From contig CM032811.1 of NCBI GenBank assembly GCA_019155185.1, positions 9,630,075 to 9,694,074 on the forward strand: a DNA stretch of 64,000 bases. Direction: 5' to 3'. This document shows, one piece after another, positions 1 to 13,100 of this stretch. Origin of the DNA: Beaufortia kweichowensis (lineage: Eukaryota > Chordata > Actinopteri > Cypriniformes > Gastromyzontidae). Within the stretch, counting starts at the first letter, position 1, and every line of letters starts with the position of its first letter. A model generated the notes under the pieces. It was given only the letters and a program-made list of their open reading frames with translations, made no database searches and was not told the origin of the DNA. A program made the position numbers and the translations under genes.

Positions 1-1189
1 GGTTAAATCAGGTAAATGTGATAAATACAGTGCAATTAACTATATAATCACCCATAGTTTGAATAGAAAAATAAACAAGCTAATCCATTTTTAAAGAGAA
101 AACACTTCCAAATTTATGTCATCACACATTTAAGAAAATCTAGTCTAATTTACAATAAATTATACTTTTAATCATACCGTTTTAAAACATCTGATTTGAC
201 CTTCAAGAATGCTGACTGCACCCTTGTATTCCTATTCCATCACCTGTATGCGTAATATAATGACCTCAAGCAATGCGATGGCTGAAAATTTGGATACTGA
301 TACAGCATTTCAGATGAATACTAATTTCCCTGCAGAATAATAAATCGCATTACAGACACCGACTGCAGCTCTGCTCTTCGGCTAACCCGATTACAGAAAT
401 AAGCTACCCAATTTAAGGCTATAAAATTATATGTAGCTAATATGGAACGGAGTTAAATTTAAGGTAATTTGAATTTTGAGAAGTAACATATGAATGTGAA
501 CTCTAATAATTAGGAGCAGAGGCAACGGGAGAGGAAAGTAGCCCTGGGTTTGTGAGCAGGTGTGTTTGAGGAAGGGAAATGGAGTAGGTGGTGTTCTTGG
601 TGTTATGATCACAGAAACCCACAACACAAGATTCACAGCTAATGTGCGACTGCGTTTCTCGCGTGCGATACGTCATGTGGTAAAGAAGCGTGGCGCTGCG
701 CAATTTTCATTAGCAGTAACCGTGATAGACTGAACGTGGACTGAAATGGTGCGTCAATTTACATCATTCTCAATCACATCAAACGCATGGCAATGTGCAC
801 GCTTTGTTTAGCTCCAAGTCTGTTCAGTTTAGCCATCAAAGGTGCTTTCCTTCTCTCATTTTTGCATATGCAATTAAGCAAACATTTTTGTTTTGCAAAT
901 TAACAAGTGAGAAACACATCCGTGAATGCTGCTTTGAAAGCGCTGAAGCCTGAAACTCATAACTGTTCAAAACTAATTACTTGAAATTGTATTGTTTTTA
1001 CAATTTAATAGACTTGTTGTTTAAAATATTTATTATTGTAGCTGAAAAATGACCTGCTGTTTAGCAAGTGAATTCAGCAACTGTTAGTGAGATTAATCAG
1101 ACTCTGATTCATACAAAGAACTTGAGTTTGTGTGGTTTGTATAACAATTGTATGCAGCAGTGGTGGTGAAGCAGGAATAACAGACTTAC
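1..1189. other. Last visible rpa1 intron, AT-rich, no gene seen
   Basis: This is the left edge, inside the intron between the 16th and final rpa1 exons. No reading frame resembles the expected RPA1 C-terminus. A POU-octamer-like palindromic stretch (TTTGCATATGCAA, near 862-875) is the only motif noted. Confidence 0.6.
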
Positions 1190-4100
1190 GTTGTAGGTCT
1201 CCAGTTTGACTCTGTTCCTGAAGAGAAATGTATTGAAGTTTGCATGCTGGAAGACTTCATCAAACGCTGCCTCATTCTGCAAACAAAGACAAAAGAGCGA
1301 GACCAAATTATTACAGGCTTTAAAACAATGTCATGTCAATGGATGCTTTTTGTCTCACATAAAACACAGCTAGAGACAGAATCAACCTTTCAGAGGAAGT
1401 CCTTGTTAAAAATCCTTGGGTTTGAAAGCCTGTGTCATAAAAACGAAGATTCTCAATTCAGACTCAATGTGCTGCTCCTCTGAGCGTCTTTTGTAATATG
1501 CTGGCCAACCCTCGAGGCCACGCTTTCATGTGTCGCATGAAGGGAAAGCATAAAAAACAGAATGAGAGCAATAGTCAGAAACTTACAGAATCCTTGAGTT
1601 GGCCGAGATAAGCCGAGTTTTGGCCTAGAATGGTTTCGGCGCTCTCTTGAAAGCACATCACCCATTGGTTGTCTCCGAAATCGGCAATGTTGGCCTGGCA
1701 GAGAATTAAAGGACTATTAGCAGCAGCACAAAACAAATACGTTCATTATACGACACTTCCAATAAATATAGGCTGGGCTGAATATGGTTTTGGTGGCGGG
1801 GATGGAAAAGGTGAGCCAGGTCATGCACATCTGAGTTACTCTGGGTCCAAATATGATGAGAAACAAGAGGAATATGCTTATTTCACATGTCTGGATGCAG
1901 GGGCATGCTGTCTAAATGAGCTATAATATTGTAAAGCTGCTATTTTTAAATCCTTTTTGGCTGCAGACCAGCAGGAGGAAGGAAAAAAGCCTAATTTGCC
2001 CATTCCTTCCCCTTTCCAGAAAACGACAGCCAGCTTTAAATATAAAAAAAGCAATTAACAAAACACAGACTGAGCCGATTAACAGCAAAACAGAAATAAA
2101 ATGGCCTCAAATGAGCAATGAATTTAGAGCAAGAGAACAGCAACAAAAACAAAATGTTTTAGTTATTTGTTTTAGAAATGACTATTTTGGGTATCAGAAG
2201 GAAATGAGAGATATTTATTACCAAATAAAGCACAAGTTAAAATCATTTCTCCGGTCTTGTCTTAATATGCAAAGACAATTGCTATTAAGCCACTTGGACC
2301 AGCCAGACAAAGCAAATTAGTTTAACCCATGAGGCGGGACAATCTGTATGGCATTCAACGTCAGACAGGGTAAGGATTTGGGCTTTGGTATAAAAACAAT
2401 CATTGCTTTAAAATTGTTTTTAGTGAAGCTAGTGGCTTAAACAAGAAAAAAATGACTTTGTATTTTAGAAGGGGCAGCAGATCCAAGCAAGTTCCTGTCA
2501 AGCAAGTCTTACCGAGAGCATGAGGCGATATTTGAAGTCAGGGAATTCTTTGTCGCATTTTTCACAGCGGTACATTCCATTCTGCTGGTCCACCACCTTC
2601 TTGTTGCAGTCTTTACTGGGGCAGGCCTGATATAAGCAGTTCTCTTTACGCATGTAGACTATGGTGGCCACGCAGGAGAAATAATCAGCCTGAAAACAGA
2701 AAACAGTTCGAATTAATGACCAGAGAACACATTTAACTTTTATACAGGATTGACTCTACACCACACCTCATGAAGGTTGAGAGAATGTCTGGAGGGTGCA
2801 TAGCAAAGTGTGGTTACTTTGAATAAAAATAAAAAAGCTTTAATTTGTTGATAATGTATTTCATGTCCTCTGCATAATTCCTATACTTTCTGTTTTGATG
2901 GTAGATCATGACATTAGCAACACAAGGTCGTTTGATTCCTATATGCACAACTTCATCAAATGTAAAGTATGAAGTTCTCCATTATAAAAGCAGATCTTAC
3001 ATAATATAATACATAAACCAAAAAAATAAATAAAGCACTGCTACCAAACTGGGCCAAAAATAAGATGCGAAACAAAACCGTCCATATTCGTTTTAAAGCG
3101 GGATATGCAAAGTAGAGGACATGCATAAACATAAAGGACTTCCGAGCAGGGCTGGAGACTGGTGGGAAACAGAAGCCATACAGCACCTGGAGGGGAGGTC
3201 AAAGGGCCTGTGCTTGATGTATGCAGAAGAGACAATCGGACAAAAAACACACATCCACCGAAACTGTACATGCAAAGAGAAACCACGAAGCTAGCGCTTT
3301 TATTATAAAAGAATTACATGAAATATAGTGAAGAGCATGGACACATTTGTAACATATTATATTCAAATGTATATATTTAATGAGAAATAAGTTAATCATC
3401 CTAATTTAAGATTAATTACATTTATACTTATACTTACTATATAATCTCTGCATAAACATGTCCTTAAATATAACAAAAACCACAATAAATAGAAACAGCT
3501 CTTATATTTCTGTAAAGTTCTAGTAACAGCCTTATTCAGCCAACAGGATGGGCTTAAAATGAGCAACAAATTTCTATTTTGGGTGGAGAAAAAGGAAAAG
3601 TTTTAAAAAGTCAGTAAAGGGCACCTTACTGTTGTACACACATCCCAGACAGAAAGACAGGAGAGAGACACAGAAGACGACAGATTACAGGGTGGAAAAA
3701 GGGTCACAGGCTGGACATGAGCATGACTCTGATGTGACAGCTACTCTTCACAAGTGCTCGAGGGAGACACATTAAACCCAGCCTCTCCTACACACACACA
3801 CAGCATCAATGTTTACACTGCACATCCAGATGAGATTGGTCTTTGCAATGACCTACAACGGGCTTAAGAAACTCTTCCTTTGAAAATGAGGTCTTGATTC
3901 ATATTTATGCTGTAAAATTGACTCTAATGAAATGCGGAAAAATCAAGCACCCTGCCTTTCCTGGGACTGAGAATTCAGCCCGCCGCAAATTTCATCTCTC
4001 TTTGGACCGTAATCTACACGATGCCTCTGGCAAAGTCTTAACCCCACATTTTCCAAGGAAATGAGCTACGAAAACAAAAAATAAATGTTAAAAACGTGTT

Positions 4101-7100
4101 ACTACTATAATTGATTTCTCTTCTTACAGGTTTACTGCTGACCACTCAGTTGTTTCGCATTGAGAATTCGACCCCAATTAACTTCTTGAATTGATATTCT
4201 GTGTCACTTCAAATAAATAAAAAAGCCTCCAGGGAACTGTGAACGACAATGACAAAGTCAGAGAGAAAAAAAGGCTTACTATTCAATAAGTGAAATATGC
4301 CTGTGAATTACTGTCATTTCACTTAGCGACAAAATCCCTTTTAACGTTTCTTGCCTCTCTGAAATATAATAATTAATCCAGTAAATACCTACGCAATTAT
4401 CGTCACATTCGCTTCAGAGATGAATAGGTCCTGACAGAGGGTGTAAAGCAGATTTTTTTGTTTCCTATTGCCTGTCATTATGGTTGACAATTTTACTTGT
4501 TCTTTTAACGCAGGATAGAGTAGCAAAAAATGATGTAAGAGTGGCTCGTTTTAATACCCTACCTTGGCACAGCAAGACAGAAAAGAGGGACAAACCTTTT
4601 TGGGTACTTAATTACAGCCAATGGGCTGCGAGCTTTTAGCGGTTTTATCTTGTATCCCAACAGATCTGCTGGGACGAGGCCGGGGTGAGGGTATGAGTGC
4701 ATCTCGTCACAGAGAGATGTCATGGCAGTTTCAGGTATTAGCGAAGACTGTGGGCTAGTGCAAATATAAAATAATCCACTTAAAACAAGCTCAAAACCAA
4801 AGGGACAAGAACACTTTGCAGCAGGGAACAATCAGGGAATGAGAGTTCCCATCCACTTTCTGGAACCTCCATTAAACACTATCTGTCATACTACATGCCT
4901 TGTTTATTTTTTTACAGTATTTTACTTGGCATTATTGATGTTAGCATCCACACAATAATAGACAAACATCAGGTATCCTACTTGGTAGACATACGTCTTG
5001 AGTAATGATATAGCGTGCAACAGCATTGTCATGCGTATCAAATCATCTGGCAAACATACTGATGCTGAAAAAACAGTCGGGTTTTCTTTCTGCTTTAATA
5101 ATTGTTGTGTAACTTATGTGAAAACAGCCCTCCCATTTTTTATTTTCTCTTCTGATATTGCAAGGCATCATTCTGCTGCACCTGATAAGATCATCATTTT
5201 TCTTTCTTTTCTCGACATGGCCTCTTTGGAATATTGCCATCCTAACACAGATCCCCATCCCTCATCCCTAAATAAAAACGGTCTGTTATGCTTAACTCTT
5301 GTTCACAGCTATAAAAACGAGACCTCTGAAAATAGCACAATGGCCTCAATACAGAAACCACTATCACAAGCTGTATCAAAACCAAATCTATAAGAAACGC
5401 TGTGGGTTAAACATGAGGTTATTAACTGCTGATCCATGAGGCTCCTTCATTAGAAAATGCTTTCACATGTATGACAGAGAAATGGTAAAAGATGTCAGGG
5501 ACAGATTTATTATGCAGCTTATAGCACAATCTACAGTACAATCTTTTAATTATTTTGCTCAGTAAATGTAGTCCTGCTAATCTCTGGTCTCTATCTTCAT
5601 GCTGAACGCGAATCATGCTTAAGCACACACCTTGGGAAGATGGGAAGGGCATTACAGTTGATTAATGAACAGGGAGAGGTGTAGCCATGAAGCCAAATGA
5701 CTCTCTCCCTCTGTCTTTACTTTTAACACATTACCAGCCAGATAAAAACCCTAGTAAAGTGACTTTCTACAGGAACTGTTAAAGCAAGTCAACAATGACT
5801 GACTGAAAACTGTCTTTTCCAAAAAACCACAAGCTATTTGCACCATTATTTAAACTTGCTTCATTTTGAAGTGGGTGGGTGGGCGTCATACCTTGTCTCC
5901 ATGGCCCAAGTGCTCGTTCTTCACTTCCATCAGGGTCTTCCAGTTTGTGTTTGCTCCGCCCCCTGGTCCTCTCATCTCAGTCATAGACTGACCATCCATA
6001 GCATGTCCTTCCTTATCAAACCTGTAAACAAACAAACAAACTCCTTTTAGCATTTAAAGCTGCCAATCATCCAAAATAAATAATAAATACTTCACGCATC
6101 TGCTACTTTCTACACAAAAACAACAGCTCATCTGTTCAGGCAGATAAGTGGCTAATATCTCAAATCTAATCTACAGAAATAGAGAAGCAACATCCCAGCA
6201 GCCATGAGCTCCTTCTAGGGAGATTTGGGCTAAACACTGCAACGGCTGCCGCGGAGGCACTAGGGCTACCTGTGAAATGAATCAACAGTGTAGCAATGGG
6301 TTCAGGGAGATGGGGTCAGGGTTGCATCTGTAAAACCAGAAACCCATTTTCACTAACCATCGAGAGGAAGAGGGGGTAGGGAGACAGAAAAAAAACTAAA
6401 GCCCACTCAGGTTAAAGCAGTGTGTCGGAAGAATCGATACAGTGTTCTAATCTACCAACCATAGGGCCGGGCGCTGAAGGGGTAGGAAGGCGTGGTTCAG
6501 TAAAAACAAGGGTTCAGGGCTTGTTCTGGAAGGCAAGACTAATTGAAAATATCCACATTTAAAGAGAAGCACACGGCCCGATTGCTTTGGTTGTGTCAGT
6601 TATTTCCTTCTGAAAAATGAGTTTAATTCCAAAGCGAGGCGCCTGGTCCCTTACCTCCCCTTTGTGCTCCTCTGTTATATCACTACACTTACGTACTTCC
6701 GAAAATAATTCCCTAAATATAGAGCTAGTCGTGCGTTGCAAAAAGGATCAGCCTACTTCTGATTAAAAAAGATTTTTTACCCATTTCCAACACACTTCTG
6801 AAAAGCAGACACATGCAAAATGCAAAAACCAGCTTTAGAGAAAAAGACGGCGATACTACAGACTAATTGTGATAAACTAATTGTGAACCTTGCCAGTGAG
6901 TCATAAGAATAAACAATACAGGATAAAACAAATGCCACACATGGCCAAGTCCTAATGGCAAGCTGTAATCGGCTGACTGGGCTTAACGTATGGATGACGG
7001 CCAATGCCATCGAGGAGGCAGTATGAACAACAGAAGAGCAAATTGGAAATGGCATGTGCTTTAGAGTCGAGAAGTGACAGACTGAAGCTCAGTGCAGCGT

Positions 7101-10100
7101 GGCTGAACTGAGCCGAGCAGAAAACAAGAGGAAAGAATCTAGATTGGCCACCGAACGGACAGTCACATGTCAGAGGGCATAAAACACTTGTGACAGGAAA
7201 AAGAAGGGAAAAATACACGTGCATATAAAAAAAATACTATTAATAGGTCTGGCTAAGCACAGCAAAAAATGGCATCAAGTATTTTGAAAATTGGCATTGG
7301 CCATCACAAGGTTTTATACCAATAACCTGATATAGTCAATACATCAAATTCTTCATTGTTCGTAAAGGCTTTAATATTGGGTCATGTGATTTATAAAAAA
7401 AAAAATATGCATTTAGCATCAATGATACAAAACATCCAAAGGCGCTATTATTTAAGTTCAGTACAACAATGAATAACACACAAAAGCTACACAAGAAGAT
7501 TATCAGCAAAACAACAAACATTTTAGCAATAAGAACCATGACATACCATGACGAAAGGGTCACAAATCTAAATAATCCTTCAATCTGACTCACACAATTG
7601 TTTAACCCCTTACTCAGCATCTCAAATTAAGTTTGATGGAGATTTATAAGAAGTGCAAATATATAAGAAGTGAAAGTGCAGACTCCAGTGTATGTGATGG
7701 CTTTACACAGCATGCTGGTTTGAAGGCTCTGACAGGTGAGGTGAAGGCAGGAGAGCTTGCATTGCCTGTGAGAAGACTGTTAAAATGAGCCAGTCAGATT
7801 AATTGGCAACCTATGAGTAAGAGTGCATCAGCGAACGAGAAAGAATGATAATGAGGGAGAGACGGAGCGAGCGCGCGGCAGGGTGAGAAGAACCGAAGGG
7901 AGGCGTGACTGACAGTGGGGTATGATGTTTATTCTACACAGGGCGAATGACAGTGACGGTGGCACTAATCTCTGATGCCATCTATTGGACAAACCAAGCC
8001 CTGCATCATAACACTGACATTTAATTGGTTTATTTAGCCTTATTAGAGTTGACAAATATAGTGCAAAAATGAAAAATAAATGAGATGATAATGGGCTATT
8101 CTGAAATTGTATGCTCTAGGTGATAATCTTGCCTACTCACTGTTGTGTCAGTTTCACAACCTGCCAAAGGCCTTGTCAATTAATATTTCACAGAGTAAAT
8201 GTTGCTTAAAAATGTTAATCGCAACTGTGTTTATAAACTGTTTTATCACAAATTTTACACAACTGGAAGTAACAGCTGCTTGCACTGTTAATAATCAAAG
8301 CAGGTTATCAGCAAATAATCTCTGATGGCCAAAAATAATCCAATTATTGATCTTGGCTGATTATATTACTCTACTGCTAACAAGGAGGTTCTACCTTGTA
8401 ATATCATTCACAAGACTGGATGAAACCAGAAACATCATGTGAATTGCAGAAAACTTGATTATACCATAAACAATGATACACACAACACCATGCATGTCAC
8501 AGTTAATAAAAGTTAATAATCTCAGAGATGGGCAAGATCCTAAAAAAATAAACATCTGAATTAAATGTAAACAACTCTGTCATAATTCGATTCTTTGAAC
8601 TCAATAATATTACAATGGCTCTACCATACCCATATTGATGCCCCCAAGCTAAGAAATGCAATTCTTTCATATAGACTTCATTAAACAAACATATCAAATA
8701 TGTGACAGCAACACACATTGCCTGAAAGTGTTGAATTACACAATACTTGAAACATGCACTGACGAAAACTCTACACTGAGCTCTGGCGTGTGACAACTAA
8801 GGATGCTTCATCAATATGATTAATTAGATTGACTTTAAATGGCAAAGAACATGTTCAGCTCCACAAGGACCAGACTTCAAGGTTAAATCCCAGTGGGCCT
8901 GCAGCTTAATAGATCAAAGACAGACACCTTTTTTTTTTTAGGTCGAAATAAAACTGCTTACGCAAAGTGACGTTTTCCAGAAAGAAAAACTAATGCAAGT
9001 CAGTACTTGATTTTAATCAACCAAGAATGGACTGGATTGTGAAATGTAGCCTCTATTCTATGAAATAACTCACTCAGATAAATCATCTGCAATAAGAGCG
9101 TAATAAAAAAATAAATGGTGTCAATCATAATTTCCCATTGACTACATCCACAATGATTTGCTCAAAAAAGTATGCACATAAACACACTCTAGGTATAACA
9201 GTACTTTAATCATAAAACTGAATATTTACACAAACATTAACAGCAAACAACATAGACGATGAGTAACCGTAACAGTTCAGTTTCCAATCAGTCGCTATAA
9301 AAGTAAAATGGTACATTTTACGCTCATAAAAATAGTGCTGTAGTCTTTCTGGCTGCATTATTTTTTACCTACAGGTGGCAATAAAATGAAGAGCTACAAG
9401 AGCTGTAAAAACATTATAACCGAGAAGTCAGTGACAAAGAGCCGTTACAGTACACTACAGACCTTATCAACACCTCTGGGTTTCAGGGTCAAACTCCTTC
9501 ACTTTCTGCAGCTCTGCTAATTGATGGGCGTGCATCGATTCCACAGTGGCCTGCTGGACTTTCAGAAGATCGGCCAAGAGGCTGTGTACTGCACACCAGT
9601 CCATGATTTGAAAGCTCATTATCCCTGACTCTCCAAGTGAGAAGACAAACACAAGAATGGAAACCGAGTGTCTGAACTTACCTATGACTGAATCAGTCAA
9701 CCAGAAGCTTTAAAATGCTTAACACCATTAACAAAGAGCATTCACAGCCGTCCGAATGCACTGAAACAACCTTCACCCCGCACAGGTCATTCTAATGGTG
9801 CCTGCAAGTTTAATGTGACATTAAGAAGCACCTTGTAGATTCAAAACACGCAAGACTTGTAAAGGACTTAACACTGAGATTTCTACAAAGATCTTTTTCA
9901 ACTGTTCAATGACATTTTAAAATCACCCCCTACTGACAAAGGTCAAAAAAATATCTGTAATAAATATTTTGGTTAAAAATATATCTCCTTTATCATTATC
10001 ATCCTTTTAGGTGAACTCCCCAAATTATTTTACTCAAGTTCTTCTTTTTACAATTGATGGAATAGTTCATTATTTTAGTGTAGAGAAGAAGTATGATGGT

Positions 10101-13100
10101 GAGTGTTGACAAAAAAAATAGGGCCACAAATCTAAATACAGATAGAAAACAAAATTCAACCAAGAGTAGAGACTGGTCAAAGAGACATCATGAAAGAATA
10201 TACCTAAAACAACACTGGCACCTAGCAAAATTGGCATCAGTCATATATTGTCATAATCATGTTCACACGTGTACATGCAGGACCAAACTACCACGTTTTG
10301 CAAAATTCTCACAAGTACGCTTTTATCCATAAGAACAAAATATACAGCACTGGCATACTAACGCGGTTGCGATGCCATCAGGACGAGGGTAGAGGAGGGG
10401 TAGCAATCTCACAACAGTGTTTAGTCACATTCCACTGCCCTTAATATGTAAATTAAACTTTTAGATCCCCTAAAATAATTACTTCCTGAAACTGGGTGAC
10501 TAAAGGCTGGCGAAACTGAGGATTTAAACGCTTGTCAAAAGAAGCCAAAAATATGGCATAAAGTAAAATGCTGCTCAGCAACCCTGTTATGCACCGCTTT
10601 TATCTTATCCTCAAAAGGTCCCTGAGGGCCAGGGGTCAGTGTTATTTGAAGGAAAACAAATGGGGACAAGGGGAAGAATTGATTGAAACTTGTCAGAAAA
10701 ATGAAGTCACCTGCATGAAGGCTTTGACAGGTGATTTGTTAAGTGCTGAGTATGGACTGAAAGAGTTCCCATGATGCCTCGTAAGAGTGACATGCGGCCG
10801 TAAGACCATATCAAGCATAACGGCCCTACGTGTTAAATAAATGACATCTTTGCTTACTGTGAAACTGGCAGATGCGATTATGCAACTGCAACTTAGCTTG
10901 ACCAATAAAAGTCTCAGAGGACACTTATTGTGTGCTAAATGCTCTAAAGTACATGGAGGATCAGGAAAAGCCCTGCACTTCACAGACATAGATGTCCATC
11001 GTACATTCAGCCCACCTCTGCTCAGCAAATGTTTATACTACATCCGTCACTCATCAAGACATACAGCTCCCATCTTCCTCGTTTCAAATCCCCAGAGCAC
11101 AAATAAACACATTCTCGAAAGACTTGACTCACACAAGACCGCCAGAGGAAACTGAACATCTTGGCAGGGGATTAGCTACAATTTGCATTCCTATATCGGC
11201 CTGAATGCGAAGCCCACCAGAGTACTGCAAACAGAGCTAATCTTGATATCAAAGGCATGAACATGTTCAGCCTCTCTGACTTCTGGAGTGTGACTTCTTC
11301 ACGTCCCAAATCTCACAAGTGGAGAAATAAAAACAATCAAAATGCATCTGTTTTGTCTACGATAAACACTATGCACTGCCTGTTCTATGACCTGTATTGC
11401 ACAATTTCAGAGACAGAGAGAAAAATAAAGAGAGAAAAACACTAACCAGCCTCGCAGTTTGTATGCCTCGGGAATCTCAGGGTTGATCATAACTGTGCTG
11501 CTGAATTGAGTAGAGAGGGAACGCCCACCAAAATCAGACAGTCTTGCCCCCTTAATGGCCAGGATGGGCTGCCCGGTGCCATCAAATGTCTCTGCCTGAA
11601 GAGAAGAAGAATAGAGAGTTAAGCACTTGCTCCAAGACCATTTTCTCTTAGGCAAAGGCTTTCATCCTAAGTGCGCACTGTATGATTTTGGCTGTGATTT
11701 TGCCATCTAACACAAATTTGAGAGATATATTATAATAATATTCCTCTTTTCGTAGGCTATAAACATCTCTTTTTGCTTGAAAAAAGTAAAAAAGAAAAGC
11801 ACATAAAAGCATTTATTTCAATGTGTCTTATGCACATTTCAATTTCAATGTGTGTGCATTTGTTATTGTATTACAAATCTGCCCAGATCCAACTATTCAC
11901 ATGTCAAACAAAAGACTGTCTGAAATGTGGTGAACCAAGCGAGGACAACCTATGTTACAAGAGGCATGTTTAATGCTGAATGTCAGTGTTTACATGAGGA
12001 CCCCATCTATTATCAACACAGATTTAGTCTGGCTGATATAGTTAAAACATTATTAACTCTGGAACAAGCTGCAAAATTATATTTAACAAAATTATTGCAA
12101 ATATATATCTTAAAATATAGGGCTTTGGATAATAAAGTCAAGCAAATGAATAGTAGACGTGGTCCGTTACGTACTTCATTACCCCACATGGTGAGTTGGA
12201 TGACTCTGCCAGACATGTCCATCAGATGAATGTTCCTCTTGGAAACCTCACGACTATTCTTGGTCGTGATGCGTGTCACATCCTCCACAGATTTACACAC
12301 CCCGATCACATCTGTGAATAAACAAACAGCTCAAGGCTTCACAACAAGGCAACAATCTTTCGACATCAAATAGGTTCGGGATAAAAATACCAATTATCCA
12401 GAATGTAATTCTGGATATCCCGTCAACGCTTCACTGCAGCGCGCCATCTTAATCCTCTCTTATCAGACACAGTTATGAATCATTTAGCTGCCATTAGGAA
12501 TGTTTCACAAGTCATTGCCAGCACCTGACTCAAATCTCGCATGAGAAATGCGACCGCCGCACCTCTCCGTGCTCCGACTGCCATTACCATAATTAGAGGC
12601 ATACTTATTGACTCTTCATTCAACCTGTGACAGAATTTTCTCCGCTGGTTGTCCTGGATTCCGACTGGGACACAAAGTCAATCTGCACCACAGGCCATTA
12701 CTGTCATAGGCGTTACTAATATTGTGTTCATCATCAACGTTATAATTACCACAACCTTACGCAGCGAAGATACGCTCTACACCACTGTTAATTATTTAAA
12801 CACTGGTTATTAATGACGGCAATCACGTGGGGATGCTCACCTACAACGCTGTCTTTCTCTCGGGACTCCAGGTTAGCGATGGAGACGAAGTCACACTGCA
12901 CCATGGGGACATCGGCACTGTCCTCGCAAGGAATAATGCTCGTCTCACCGTTAAGGGTCATCTCATAGTCATTCTTTAATGATGAGAATTGCTTGTTGGC
13001 GATCTTCAGGGTGCCTTTGGAGATGTAGTAGACCTGAGAATGACAACAGAAATAAATAAAACAAAATTGAGTTTCACACAGAGAAGCATGTCATAACCTC

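Noticed and set aside
1669..1926. 85-codon plus-strand frame overlapping rpa1 exon 15 edge
   Set aside because: Antisense shadow extending into the intron; the minus strand encodes the RPA1 peptide ANIADFGDNQWV here.
1916..2320. 134-codon plus-strand open frame
   Set aside because: Lys/Gln-rich translation of A-rich intron sequence with no recognisable motif.
4998..5393. 131-codon plus-strand open frame in rpa1 intron 13
   Set aside because: Composition is random, there are no domain words or splice partners, and it lies within an intron of a well-defined gene.
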